Part shown: positions 43,673 through 52,769 of the stretch, piece after piece
How the letters are laid out: every line of letters starts with the position of its first letter
How positions within the stretch are numbered: position 1 is the first letter of the stretch
NCBI GenBank assembly: GCA_030425685.1
Contig: JAUIAD010000006.1
Location: forward strand, 1-64,000
Reading direction: 5' to 3'
DNA length: 64,000 nt
Origin: Gammaproteobacteria bacterium
GTDB lineage: Bacteria > Pseudomonadota > Gammaproteobacteria > Coxiellales > Coxiellaceae
Translations under genes and position numbers: made by a program
The notes under the pieces: generated by a model
Seen by the model: only the letters and a program-made list of their open reading frames with translations
Told to the model about the DNA's origin: nothing
Database searches by the model: none

Positions 43673-46036
43673 TTACCCTTGGTCAAAGTCGGAAAGGATT
43701 CTATGGAAGTCGGAGTAAGAAGTGGGTTTGGTTAAGAAAGAGTCAAATCCCGCATCAAGACAACGCTGTTTATCATCTTCAGAAACATGCGCCGTTAAGG
43801 CAATAATTTGCGTGTTCTTATTGGCTGGGCGTTCCGCGCGGATTTTGCGGGTAACGTCCAGCCCGCTCATATCAGGCAGTCCAACATCCATAAAGATCAG
43901 ATCAAATGTATTGAGCGCTTTATCAAGCGCCTCTTGCCCGTTACTGGCAAGCGCAACTTGGCAGCCAAATTCTGAAAGGGTGGCTTGGGTAAATTTTTGA
44001 ATAAGTAACTCGTCTTCAACCAATAGGACATTAAGCGTGCGGTTAAGTTTTTGATGATTTTTTCGTTGTTGTGTTTCTTGCCATTTCCTCCAGCATGGCA
44101 CTAGACGATGGTAAATTTCAGAAGGCTGAATGGGTTTTGATAACATCTGATGATACTGTTCTTGTTCTGGCGACACTACTTTTAAATTATCGTTTAGATT
44201 GGTCGACAGTACTAAGAATGGCTCGTGCTTTGTTGTATTATTTTTTTCAATCAATTCGATTAGATTGTCTGGCGAAATAGCATTGATCTCGTCGTCAATA
44301 ATAAAGAAGTTATAGTGATTACTGTTGTTAGTATTTTCTAATTGTGCAAGTGCTGCGTCGCTGCTTAGTGCTGTTTTGTTTTTGCAGGGAAATTGCTTTA
44401 GTAGAGTATCTCGTCGTGTCACATGGTCGTCAATAATTAAAATATTGGCTTGCGAGAATTTATCCTCCATTTTGCGCGTGTCGATGGAATCCATGCCCAG
44501 CTGAAAGGGTAGTGAGCAACGGAAGGTGGTACCAAAACCCAATTGGCTGTTCACACTTAAATCGCCACCAAGGTTTTCTGTCAGTTGTTTGGTAATGGCT
44601 AATCCTAGCCCCGAGCCTTTGTATTTACCGGTGTAAGATGGATCGGCACGATAAAAGCGTTCAAAGATATGTTTGACATTTTCTTTTGAAATACCGACCC
44701 CCGTATCTTCAACAATAATCTGTAAGGTGATTTGATCGCCCTGTTGTTCGACCGGTTCTACAGCTACTAGCACATGTCCATGGTCGGTAAATTTAATTGA
44801 GTTACCTATTAAGTTAAGGAGAATTCGCCGCACCTGCTGAGAGTTAGAATACACCAGTGAGGGGGTGTGGCTATCATAAGAAATAATAAGCTCAATATTT
44901 TTTTGTTTTGCTTTCGGTAGTAAGTCAAGAATAACATTTTCAATTAACTGGCGTAAATTGAAATTCTCCGCCTCAGAAGTTCTTTCGTCTGCCTCAAGTT
45001 CAGAAAAATCGAGGATCTGTTCAACCAGTTTCAGTAAATTTTGCCCCGACTGTATAATGCCTTCAATTAGTTCTTCTTGCTGCGGGTAATGGTTTTGGAT
45101 TTGTAAAAGCTCTGCAATGCCAATCATGGAGTGCAAAGGGGTGCGTAAGTCATGACTAATATTGGCAATAAAGTTAGATTTGGCAATATTTGCCGCTTCA
45201 GCCTGTTCTTTTGCGCGCCGTAGCTTTTTCTCAAGAATTTTTTGTTCAGTAATATCCAGTGCAATACCCGAGGTACCAACAATTTTGCCGTTAAGATCTT
45301 TTAAGGGGGATTTTTTGGATAAAAAAGTTCTTGGAATGCCATCAGCCCAAACAACGTCTTCTTCTACGCTGATACTTCTACCATCTTTGATAACCTCAAA
45401 GTCATTGTTGCGAAAGTCGGCCGGCATATCTTTTTTCCAGCCCATCATATCGGCGAGTTCATCAACGCTCTTGCCAACTAGGTCTTCTGCTCTTTCTAGG
45501 CCGGCGTTGATGGCGTGTAAATCATTACAGCCGAGGAAGACACCTTTATCATCCTGCCAAAAAATATGTCCCGGCAAGTTGGCGATAACGCTTTTAAGAT
45601 AGGCTTCTGCATTGCCCTTTGCTTCCAATGATTCAATATTTGATTCTACCAGCTCGGCTTCATGTTTTTTCTGCTCCTCAATATTGATGGAATTACCAAT
45701 AACACCAATAATATTGCCGGCTTGATCGAGTAGGGGGGATTTTCGGCTGAGGTAGGTGATTTTGTCACCTGAGGGCAGGGTAATGGCTTCTTCAAAAAAA
45801 TAAGTTTGTTTATTGCTAATAACTTTTTTGTCATTTTCAGTATATTGAACGGCGTCACTGCGATCACAGAAATCAAAATTTGTTTTACCAATAACATCGT
45901 CACGGGACTTAACATGAAAGTCTTTAAGGAACTGTTTATTACAACCAAGAAAATAACCATTAACATCCTTCCAATAAATTAACCCTGGGGTGTTCTCAAG
46001 GATATTGGCTAAATCAATATTATTTTTTTCGTTCAT
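43673..46036 (-). CDS. Hybrid sensor histidine kinase, PAS-PAS-HK-REC-REC
   Basis: A 787-residue cytoplasmic kinase with no membrane helices. Two PAS domains (about 5-120 and 140-265, each with YWKD/FWQD and FLGCN) are followed by the dimerisation domain with SHDLRTPLHSM, His295. The ATPase domain has N-box NLIGNSIKF, DTGVGISKENVKHIFERF and GSGLGLAITKQL. The first receiver (about 527-645) is poor: LIIDDH and FFIIDDE are there but the rest is divergent. The second (about 668-785) is canonical, with VEDE, Asp in LIFMDVGLPDMSG and Lys in FLTKP. There is no Hpt domain, so the relay needs a separate Hpt protein; one is encoded at 57268-57612. The paired PAS repeats suggest redox or ligand sensing. 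Confidence 0.9.
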   Translation of the reverse strand: MNEKNNIDLANILENTPGLIYWKDVNGYFLGCNKQFLKDFHVKSRDDVIGKTNFDFCDRSDAVQYTENDKKVISNKQTYFFEEAITLPSGDKITYLSRKSPLLDQAGNIIGVIGNSINIEEQKKHEAELVESNIESLEAKGNAEAYLKSVIANLPGHIFWQDDKGVFLGCNDLHAINAGLERAEDLVGKSVDELADMMGWKKDMPADFRNNDFEVIKDGRSISVEEDVVWADGIPRTFLSKKSPLKDLNGKIVGTSGIALDITEQKILEKKLRRAKEQAEAANIAKSNFIANISHDLRTPLHSMIGIAELLQIQNHYPQQEELIEGIIQSGQNLLKLVEQILDFSELEADERTSEAENFNLRQLIENVILDLLPKAKQKNIELIISYDSHTPSLVYSNSQQVRRILLNLIGNSIKFTDHGHVLVAVEPVEQQGDQITLQIIVEDTGVGISKENVKHIFERFYRADPSYTGKYKGSGLGLAITKQLTENLGGDLSVNSQLGFGTTFRCSLPFQLGMDSIDTRKMEDKFSQANILIIDDHVTRRDTLLKQFPCKNKTALSSDAALAQLENTNNSNHYNFFIIDDEINAISPDNLIELIEKNNTTKHEPFLVLSTNLNDNLKVVSPEQEQYHQMLSKPIQPSEIYHRLVPCWRKWQETQQRKNHQKLNRTLNVLLVEDELLIQKFTQATLSEFGCQVALASNGQEALDKALNTFDLIFMDVGLPDMSGLDVTRKIRAERPANKNTQIIALTAHVSEDDKQRCLDAGFDSFLTKPTSYSDFHRILSDFDQG

Positions 46037-46162
46037 TGTATTCTTGTCTTATATTTTAGAATATTGTTTTAGGTAATGAAAAAGGCCTTTGTTTATAGTG
46101 ATTATACCATCTGAAGTATAAGAAGGTATACAGTAGTAAAAATTTCACCGCTTGAAAAATAA

Positions 46163-46178
46163 TTAATGATTACTTAAG
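46163..46178 (+). promoter_or_regulatory. PmrA-like direct repeat
   Basis: TTAAT (46163-46167), six bases, then TTAAG (46174-46178). The 11-base spacing of TTAA-type half-sites resembles PmrA response-regulator boxes described before Legionella and Coxiella effector and Dot/Icm genes. In AT-rich DNA it could be chance, and it lies about 40 bases upstream of the -35 box. Confidence 0.3.
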
Positions 46179-46218
46179 CTTATGTAAGCATTTTCTCACT
46201 AAATTTGTGTATTAAATC

Positions 46219-46246
46219 TTGAGTTACAAAATTATCGTGTTAGAAT
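46219..46246 (+). promoter_or_regulatory. Promoter of the coiled-coil protein gene
   Basis: TTGAGT (46219-46224) and TAGAAT (46241-46246) with a 16-base spacer. Transcription would begin near 46253, giving a leader of about 110 bases. Confidence 0.6.
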
Positions 46247-46364
46247 TATCCTAAATTGGGTAACGTAATTAATCCTACCTTTTATTCATCCTTCACGACG
46301 GAATGTGAAGTCATCATTTTAGTTTTGGACGTATATAACATTTGAAACAGAGTGAGATCTGACT

Positions 46365-49300
46365 ATGCGTAGTAAACCAGGAACAGGAGCTCTTTCTACA
46401 GATCCTTCTAATCATGACGCTGTAAACAACCAGCCGTCACTATTGGGTGATGCTAGTACTTCATTTTCATCCATTGCAACAAGTATAGATTCTTCTAGTA
46501 AGGCTTTTAATCCTTCGCGTGAAAGTGCCTTTGTTAGAAGGCGACCTGTAGCGGTGAAGCATGGTATATTTGGCCCATCATCGTTTGGGGGTCTTTTTGC
46601 TGAGAAAAAAGAGAAGAAAGAGAAAGAGAAAGAGAAGGAGAGGCCACTCTTAGCCTCGTATGAACCAAACGACAAGATGGTTGTTCTGCCTAAGAGATTA
46701 TATTCAGCAGCAAGTAACGCTTCGTTGAAAAAGTCTGCTCGTGTTAACACTGTCACCTATAAATCGCGTTCTCAACGTTTTAACAAAGGAAGTCGAGATA
46801 CTGCGGTTGCTTTAGTTAGTCCTTCTAATCCTGATTATCATGGAGAGAAGGCTTTTGCGCTTTTGGATTTGCTAAATAAATATTCCGGCAAAGTCACTAT
46901 AATGGTGCCAGGACTGCTGCAACGTCACACTAGAGATATTCAATTATTACGACATGGGGTGGCTGCAGGGGAGCTTCCTGCGTTAGCGGATTTGGATGAT
47001 GCTACCAATATTCAAAAGGGTATAGAGCTTGCGCGTAAGTTTATTGGTGCACCAGCTTTTGTTGACTATATGTCAGCAAGTCTTGAACGAGTAAAAAGCA
47101 TCCAAAAAATCTATAAGAGCCCGAACAACCGGCCGGCAGACAGCACGGTTAATAAACAGGGTGTTACTATTGCTGATCCTGCTGCTGGAGGCAGTACAGT
47201 AACGTTGGAAGATGATATCCTCGAGCATGCGCAAATGTGCACGGACTTTGTGGAGACCTTGCATCAATATGTCGCTCAGTATTTTAAGCTTCCTTTAATT
47301 AAGAACGTGGGTGAACATAAGTCTGATCATCCTGTTTTTGGCGCCTTACTTGATGAGTTTTCTAAGCAAGGCCAGGGCAATAATGCTGCGCAGTTACTGA
47401 TTGCTGCTTGTATGGTTGAAGGTGAGCTGTGGAAAACGGCTTATTATGAACCTGTAAAAGAGGTCTTGACGGCTGATATTGAGTTTGTTGGTTGGGAATC
47501 TTTTATTGCAGGTGGTAAGTTAGAAAATCTGCGAAAATTAATTGCCTCGCATGTGATTGTGCAAGATAAAGAGCATAAATCGCATTCATTAGGTTTAAAT
47601 GATAACAGTAGCGGTGGGCAGATAACCATCGATAAATTGATTACAGGTGACGCTGAGAATTTTTTAGAGCGTTTTAAGACAAATAATCCGTATTTTGCTA
47701 ATGAGATGTTTGATTATGATGAAAAAGAAACTAAGGGCCATAATTTAGAAAAACCCTTTACAGATCGGCTTGATGCATTGTTAGCAGTGCTTCAACATCT
47801 AAGAAACCCTGAATTTTCACCAAATGATATGCAGCAGGTTTGTGTAATTTTAGACAAATTTTCTAATGACTTACTACCACAAGCAAAGGAAATACAGCAA
47901 AAACTAAAAGCAATATCCGCTGATAAATTAAAAAGTAACAGAGCTCGTAAGTCTCAGTTAGAAGTTTCAATCGTTGAAGCAAAAGATGAAATAAGAAAAA
48001 AGAAGGCGAGAAAGAAAAGTAACGAAAGTAGGATTTTAAAGGATGAAGGTTTAGATAGTGATGATCCACAAAAGCTAACGCCTGCAAAGATAGCGGGGTT
48101 AAAGTTAAGCGTCAGTAATATTGATGAATTGCTACCACAGCTTCATGAAAAGATAGAAAGCGCTACTAAAGAATTAGGCCAACTGCAATTTGTTGATGCA
48201 CTTAATCAATTTATTGCTGTTGTTGACGAGCGCGCCAAGGAGCTGCTTGATAATGAGCTAGTAAAACGTAGTTCTGCCTATCTTGGCGAAGAAGTTATTA
48301 TGTATAGTGAATTGCCAACAGCAAAAGAGATTGTTTATGCTAATAATCCGCCAGCATGTATTCTCGCTGGTGAAGCGCTTGCTGATCGGCATCGTGACTG
48401 CTTTTCTGGTCCTGCAGATAAGAACGAAAGTTGGGATCAAGCTTGGGTCGCCCTTCATCATAAAACCAAGGGTAAGGTGCCAAACAGTAGTGCCTCTGGA
48501 GCTGACGCCGCTCTGTTTAATCGTATGAAAGGTACGCTAAAACAGGAGCAAAGCCATATGCAGAAATTCCTTGCAAGACTTGCTGCAGAAGAAGCTACTT
48601 TAACCGCTCAACAATGGAAACAGTTGCACGCTCTATTCGATAATCAAAGCAAAACGGTTGAAGATTTTAATGCTGGTCTGACAAAGCTTATCGAACAGCG
48701 GGAGATGAAGCAGTTTGAAGAAACATTTGAACAGATGAAACTGAAAATGACACCAGAGCAAATAGCATGTTTAAATGAGCGCCGTGAAGCCCCATCTGTG
48801 ACAGCAAAGCAGCTGTTAAAATTATTAGATAGTGTTTGTAATGATATTAGGGATGCTAGCAAGCCGATAAGTTTGCATCAAAACTTAGGAGGCTATTCGA
48901 AGCATATGATGACGCCACCACGTAAACCTTTATATGGTACAACACCTCCTCGGGACCAGAGTGACTACCTGGCAATGTTGGTGCGGCAACAGGAGCAAAT
49001 GATGAAATTGCTTGAAAGTCAACAGCAAGAGCTTAATAGTCAACAGCAAAAGCTTAAATGCGAGAAACAAGAAAGATTAAAACTGCAGGCTACAGTTGAA
49101 CGACTATCTCGAGACAACTCCCCCAAGAAAACAAGAGAGGAAAAATTCTCAGGTGTTTCTAGTACAGGTAATAAAGCATTTAGGGAGCTTTTTAACGGTC
49201 AAACAGATCCTGGTGGCTATCCGCCACCTTTGGCTTTGCCTCCATCACTTCCCAGCGACAGTCAGCACCGTGTCAGGAATATTGCAATTACTGAGAATAG

Positions 49301-49688
49301 GTTGTGTGCACAGGCCTATAAGCTAGAAAATTCAAAAGGTGTTCCAGATACTAGCGATTTGCAAAGACTTGCCAGAGACTTTCAGATTCATCTAAGCGCC
49401 CTGGATGATCGAAGAGCAAGGCAAGAAAGGTTGAAAAGTGAGGCGCTTGACCCTCAAGCTGTAGTATTGTCTGATGACTCTGATGATGGTGTGGGCGAGG
49501 GAATCTTTTTCTTTGACCCTGAGATAGATCAGGCCTCAGATCCACTGCGCTTGCAGCAGCGAGGATCTCATCATGGTGGTGCGTTAACCCACGGCCTTTT
49601 TGCTGATTCTTGTAAGAAGCAAGCTCAGGAATTATATGGAGAACATGCTGACCATAGAACAGCGCTGTCGCCGGTTCATCCCTTTTAA
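46365..49688 (+). CDS. Large coiled-coil protein, unknown; candidate secreted effector
   Basis: A 1107-residue soluble protein that matches no family I know. The N-terminal 75 residues are Ser/Asn-rich and look disordered; a Lys/Glu run (KKEKKEKEKEKERP) follows at about 80-93. Residues 160-500 appear globular and helical. Coiled-coil stretches lie at about 500-600 (KLKSNRARKSQLEVSIVEAK, DEIRKKKARKKSNESRI), 730-830 and 870-925 (QQEQMMKLLESQQQELNSQQ). A proline-rich part and an acidic patch (DDSDDGVGE) come before a polar C-terminus ending SPVHPF. No signal peptide or membrane helix. Size, disorder, coiled coils and lack of homology fit Dot/Icm effectors, but the export signal cannot be verified by eye. 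Confidence 0.6.
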   Translation: MRSKPGTGALSTDPSNHDAVNNQPSLLGDASTSFSSIATSIDSSSKAFNPSRESAFVRRRPVAVKHGIFGPSSFGGLFAEKKEKKEKEKEKERPLLASYEPNDKMVVLPKRLYSAASNASLKKSARVNTVTYKSRSQRFNKGSRDTAVALVSPSNPDYHGEKAFALLDLLNKYSGKVTIMVPGLLQRHTRDIQLLRHGVAAGELPALADLDDATNIQKGIELARKFIGAPAFVDYMSASLERVKSIQKIYKSPNNRPADSTVNKQGVTIADPAAGGSTVTLEDDILEHAQMCTDFVETLHQYVAQYFKLPLIKNVGEHKSDHPVFGALLDEFSKQGQGNNAAQLLIAACMVEGELWKTAYYEPVKEVLTADIEFVGWESFIAGGKLENLRKLIASHVIVQDKEHKSHSLGLNDNSSGGQITIDKLITGDAENFLERFKTNNPYFANEMFDYDEKETKGHNLEKPFTDRLDALLAVLQHLRNPEFSPNDMQQVCVILDKFSNDLLPQAKEIQQKLKAISADKLKSNRARKSQLEVSIVEAKDEIRKKKARKKSNESRILKDEGLDSDDPQKLTPAKIAGLKLSVSNIDELLPQLHEKIESATKELGQLQFVDALNQFIAVVDERAKELLDNELVKRSSAYLGEEVIMYSELPTAKEIVYANNPPACILAGEALADRHRDCFSGPADKNESWDQAWVALHHKTKGKVPNSSASGADAALFNRMKGTLKQEQSHMQKFLARLAAEEATLTAQQWKQLHALFDNQSKTVEDFNAGLTKLIEQREMKQFEETFEQMKLKMTPEQIACLNERREAPSVTAKQLLKLLDSVCNDIRDASKPISLHQNLGGYSKHMMTPPRKPLYGTTPPRDQSDYLAMLVRQQEQMMKLLESQQQELNSQQQKLKCEKQERLKLQATVERLSRDNSPKKTREEKFSGVSSTGNKAFRELFNGQTDPGGYPPPLALPPSLPSDSQHRVRNIAITENRLCAQAYKLENSKGVPDTSDLQRLARDFQIHLSALDDRRARQERLKSEALDPQAVVLSDDSDDGVGEGIFFFDPEIDQASDPLRLQQRGSHHGGALTHGLFADSCKKQAQELYGEHADHRTALSPVHPF

Positions 49689-49753
49689 TATGGTTGCTAT
49701 ATATCAGGAATAGAATTAAATAAAAAAGAGTAGAAATTTAGGAGTTGAAAAAT

Positions 49754-50317
49754 ATGAGAAGAAATCCTCCCAAGCGCTCATTATCCGCACCGCCAGGGGC
49801 AATGCTGTGTGAGCACGCGGTAGTTGTTATTAATGAGGAGGTAAGCAAAGAAGTAGTCGAGCATAAACGAGAGTTGCATGTTACTAGTGGTAGTAGTGGC
49901 AGTGTTAATAACAAGTGTCCTAAGAGCGCTGGAAAGAAAGTAGACCCTCAGCTTCAGAGGGAGTACGAAGTATTAGCAAATGTAGTGAAAACTGCTATTA
50001 AATCTTTTGATAAGGCTAAGGAAGAGGCTAATAGAAATGGTATAAGAAGTCGTGAGTATTTTGAAATTCGCGATTCTGTGGGCAGAATAACATTTATGTT
50101 TATTCGTTATTGTAAAGCCCGTAGCATTATTCCCGGGAAGGGTTTATCGTCACCTCGTATTGGCAGTGCATCGATTCAGCCTGGTAAATTTGCAGCAACT
50201 ATAGTGGGTTTTGGGGTGTGTGCGGCTCGAACTAAGAGCTGTAGTGATTTAACGGAATTGGTGGATGTAAGAAAAGCTAAAGGCATGGATCAGAAAGCTG
50301 ATAGTTTAATGATGTGA
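49754..50317 (+). CDS. Small hypothetical protein following the coiled-coil gene
   Basis: A 187-residue basic protein, unrecognised. ATG at 49754 lies 9 bases after AGGAG; the TTG at 49745 opens the frame but sits against that site. The N-terminus RRNPPKRSLSAPPGAML resembles the Ser/Pro-rich opening of the large upstream protein. A helical central part (LQREYEVLANVVKTAIKSFDKAKEEANRNG) follows. The C-terminal part contains FAATIVGFGVCAARTKSCSDL. The gap to the upstream gene is 65 bases and a terminator follows, so the two are probably one transcription unit. It may be a second effector or a chaperone-like partner; nothing decides this. Confidence 0.5.
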   Translation: MRRNPPKRSLSAPPGAMLCEHAVVVINEEVSKEVVEHKRELHVTSGSSGSVNNKCPKSAGKKVDPQLQREYEVLANVVKTAIKSFDKAKEEANRNGIRSREYFEIRDSVGRITFMFIRYCKARSIIPGKGLSSPRIGSASIQPGKFAATIVGFGVCAARTKSCSDLTELVDVRKAKGMDQKADSLMM

Positions 50318-50351
50318 TCGTCGACAGTACCGCATGTAAGTATTTGCTCTA

Positions 50352-50390
50352 ACGGGCGCAGTGGTTATTGCGTCCGTTTGGATTTTTGTT
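50352..50390 (+). terminator. Rho-independent terminator of the effector-like pair
   Basis: ACGGGCGCA (50352-50360) pairs with TGCGTCCGT (50369-50377) with one G-U pair, followed by a T-rich stretch TTGGATTTTTGTT. It lies between the convergent small gene and pfkA. Confidence 0.7.
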
Positions 50391-50404
50391 ACGATCTGCT
50401 ACCA

Positions 50405-51388
50405 CTAAATTTGGCAGATGGTTTGGTTGATTTTTAGAATTTTCTTATCGTTAAAAAAGCGCGTCGCTTGTCCCTGGGTGGGAAAATTTGTGGTGATAAT
50501 TTTTCCATGATCAGCAGCAACCATTTGACAACTTCCCCCTGTGAGTAAAGCTTCAACAGCTTTTGCTCCCATTAATGAGCCCATTACACGGTCTTTAGCC
50601 GTTGGTGTACCACCGCGTTGTGTATGACCTAAAATGCAAACTTTATAGGTGACGCCAGTTTTTTTCTTTATCTCTTCAACAAGCTTTAATGAAGATCCGG
50701 GTTCGTCAGATTCAGCGGCTACAATAATAGAAGCTGACTTTTTGCCAGCTTGTTGTTTTATTTTTCTCGCTAACACATCCAATTCCATTGGAAACTCAGG
50801 GATTAAAATAATTTCTGCACCGCCAGCAATGCCGACTTCCATCGCAATAAAGCCTGACGCCCTGCCCATAACTTCAATTAAGAAATTACGGTTAAGGCTA
50901 AATGCTGTATCACGAATCTTATCAATAGCACTTAAGGCCGTATTGCAGGCAGTATCAAAGCCAATGCAATACTCCGTGCCAACGATGTCGTTGTCGATGG
51001 TGCAAGGGATACCTATTACCCTAGGTCCACCTTCATGTTGTAATCGTGCAGCACCGGTAAAGCTACCATCACCGCCGAGAACAATAAGGCCATCGATTTG
51101 CTGTTCTTCTAAAAAAATACGGCATTGATCGCGCACAGATTTTTCATGAAATTCCAATACGCGTTTTGTTTTTAAAATAGTGCCGCCGCGTTGAATGCAG
51201 TTGGCAACTGAGCGCACGTTTAGGGGTTTGAGCTCACGTTTTACCAGGCCATCATAACCATTTTCAGAAGCAAAGACTTCTATGTCATTGGCGATAGCGC
51301 TGCGTACAGCAGCGCGAATGGCGGCGTTCATACCTGGTGCATCACCACCGGAAGTGAGGATGACTATTTTTTTTATCGGATGGCTCAT
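50405..51388 (-). CDS. pfkA: ATP-dependent 6-phosphofructokinase
   Basis: Phosphorylates fructose 6-phosphate in glycolysis, 327 residues. Motifs: ILTSGGDAPGMNAAIRA (ATP loop), LGGDGSFTGA, IGIPCTIDNDIVGTEYCIGFDTA with the catalytic Asp, VMGRASGFIA, and LGHTQRGGTP. The Gly of GGDGS in the ATP site indicates ATP rather than pyrophosphate as donor. It follows xylA by 59 bases and is the last gene of the xylose operon, so pentose entry and lower glycolysis are probably co-expressed. Confidence 0.94.
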   Translation of the reverse strand: MSHPIKKIVILTSGGDAPGMNAAIRAAVRSAIANDIEVFASENGYDGLVKRELKPLNVRSVANCIQRGGTILKTKRVLEFHEKSVRDQCRIFLEEQQIDGLIVLGGDGSFTGAARLQHEGGPRVIGIPCTIDNDIVGTEYCIGFDTACNTALSAIDKIRDTAFSLNRNFLIEVMGRASGFIAMEVGIAGGAEIILIPEFPMELDVLARKIKQQAGKKSASIIVAAESDEPGSSLKLVEEIKKKTGVTYKVCILGHTQRGGTPTAKDRVMGSLMGAKAVEALLTGGSCQMVAADHGKIITTNFPTQGQATRFFNDKKILKINQTICQI

Positions 51389-51447
51389 CGTTGCTCTACT
51401 TTACCTTGTATCAATACTAATATAATAGCCTAGATTTTTCGCGATGG

Positions 51448-52764
51448 CTAAGAAATACAATCATTCATCCAATTCTCTAACAATTCCTGCCGCCCAGAGC
51501 TAGGTTGAGGATCAAGCTCATTACTAACAGCCTGTTGAGCCAAAGTTTCTAAATCGGTGCTGCCTGCTAAAATATCAGCACCCATGCCGCTTTTCCAACC
51601 CGCATAACGTTTCTCTATAAAGTTGGCTGCGGTTTGTTTTTCAATCATATTAGCAGCAATAAGCAAAGCACGTGCTAAGGTATCAACACCGCAAATGTGG
51701 CCATAAAAAAGATCCTCAAGGTCGATGCTTTGACGACGTAATTTAGTATCAAAGTTAAAGCCACCGGTAGTAAACCCACCATTTTGTAACATGACATAAA
51801 GTACTAATGAGAGTTCGCTTAGATCCAATGGAAATTGATCCGTATCCCAGCCCAGTTGCGGATCACCGCGGTTGGCATCGATGCTACCGAAAATATCATT
51901 AGCATAGGCATAAGCAATCTCATGCGCAAAGCGATGTCCTGATAAGGTGGCGTGATTGGCTTCGATATTCACTTTAAATTCTTTTTCTAAACCATAGCGT
52001 TGTAAAAATGCATACACCGTTGCGCTGTCAAAGTCATATTGATGTTTAGTAGGTTCACAGGGCTTGGGTTCAATTAAAAAAGTACCTTTAAAACCAATTT
52101 TATGCTTGTATTCAACAAGCATAGAGAGAAAACGCCCAAGTTGGTCAACTTCTTGTTTTATATTGGTGTTTAAAAGCGTATCGTAGCCTTCACGGCCGCC
52201 CCACAGCACGTAGTTTTGTCCTTGTAAGCGGTGTGTTAAATCCAGTGCTGCTTTTACTTGTCCACAAGCATAAGCAAATACATCTGGATTTGGATTTGTT
52301 GCCGCGCCAGCCATATAACGGCGATGTGAAAATAAGTTTGCGGTGCCCCATAACAGTTGAATACCAGTTCTATCCATCGCTTTTTCTAATTGATCGCCGA
52401 TAGCTTGTAGGTTAGCAATGCTTTCTTTTAAAGAACTGCCTTCAGGAGCAGCATCGCGATCATGAAAAGTATAAAAAGGAAGTCCTAGTTTTTCTATAAA
52501 TTCAAAGGCGGCATTTAAACGGTGTGTGGCGCGCTCCATAGGTGTATTGCCCTGTGCCCACGGACGGTTGAAGGTGGCGTGTCCAAAATTATCTTCACCT
52601 TGCCAACAAAAAGTATGCCAGTAACATACTGCTAGGCGTAGGTGTTCTTTCATTGTTTTGCCGAGTACAACTTGATTTTCATTGTAATAGCGGTAGCTTA
52701 ATGGGTTCGTTGAATCAGTACCTTCGAATTTGATGTTATCAATTGATTGAAAGTAATCGGTCAT
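51448..52764 (-). CDS. xylA: Xylose isomerase
   Basis: Converts D-xylose to D-xylulose; 438 residues, a class II enzyme with an N-terminal extension. Landmarks are [10 protein letters not shown], the catalytic His in [19 protein letters not shown], the metal-binding Glu in [36 protein letters not shown] and [17 protein letters not shown] with further metal ligands. It lies 5 bases after xylB. D-xylose use is unusual for a bacterium with a presumed host-associated life and points to plant, algal or environmental sugar access, or to horizontal gain. Confidence 0.95.
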   Translation of the reverse strand: MTDYFQSIDNIKFEGTDSTNPLSYRYYNENQVVLGKTMKEHLRLAVCYWHTFCWQGEDNFGHATFNRPWAQGNTPMERATHRLNAAFEFIEKLGLPFYTFHDRDAAPEGSSLKESIANLQAIGDQLEKAMDRTGIQLLWGTANLFSHRRYMAGAATNPNPDVFAYACGQVKAALDLTHRLQGQNYVLWGGREGYDTLLNTNIKQEVDQLGRFLSMLVEYKHKIGFKGTFLIEPKPCEPTKHQYDFDSATVYAFLQRYGLEKEFKVNIEANHATLSGHRFAHEIAYAYANDIFGSIDANRGDPQLGWDTDQFPLDLSELSLVLYVMLQNGGFTTGGFNFDTKLRRQSIDLEDLFYGHICGVDTLARALLIAANMIEKQTAANFIEKRYAGWKSGMGADILAGSTDLETLAQQAVSNELDPQPSSGRQELLENWMNDCIS

Positions 52765-52769
52765 CTTAG

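Larger units (their letters stand above)
46037..46364. other. 328-base divergent intergenic region
   Basis: AT-rich gap between the kinase gene and the large coiled-coil protein gene. It holds a good promoter for the latter and a PmrA-like direct repeat (both listed separately). Its left end must contain the kinase promoter, which I could not place with confidence. No small ORF or RNA gene recognised. Confidence 0.6.
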
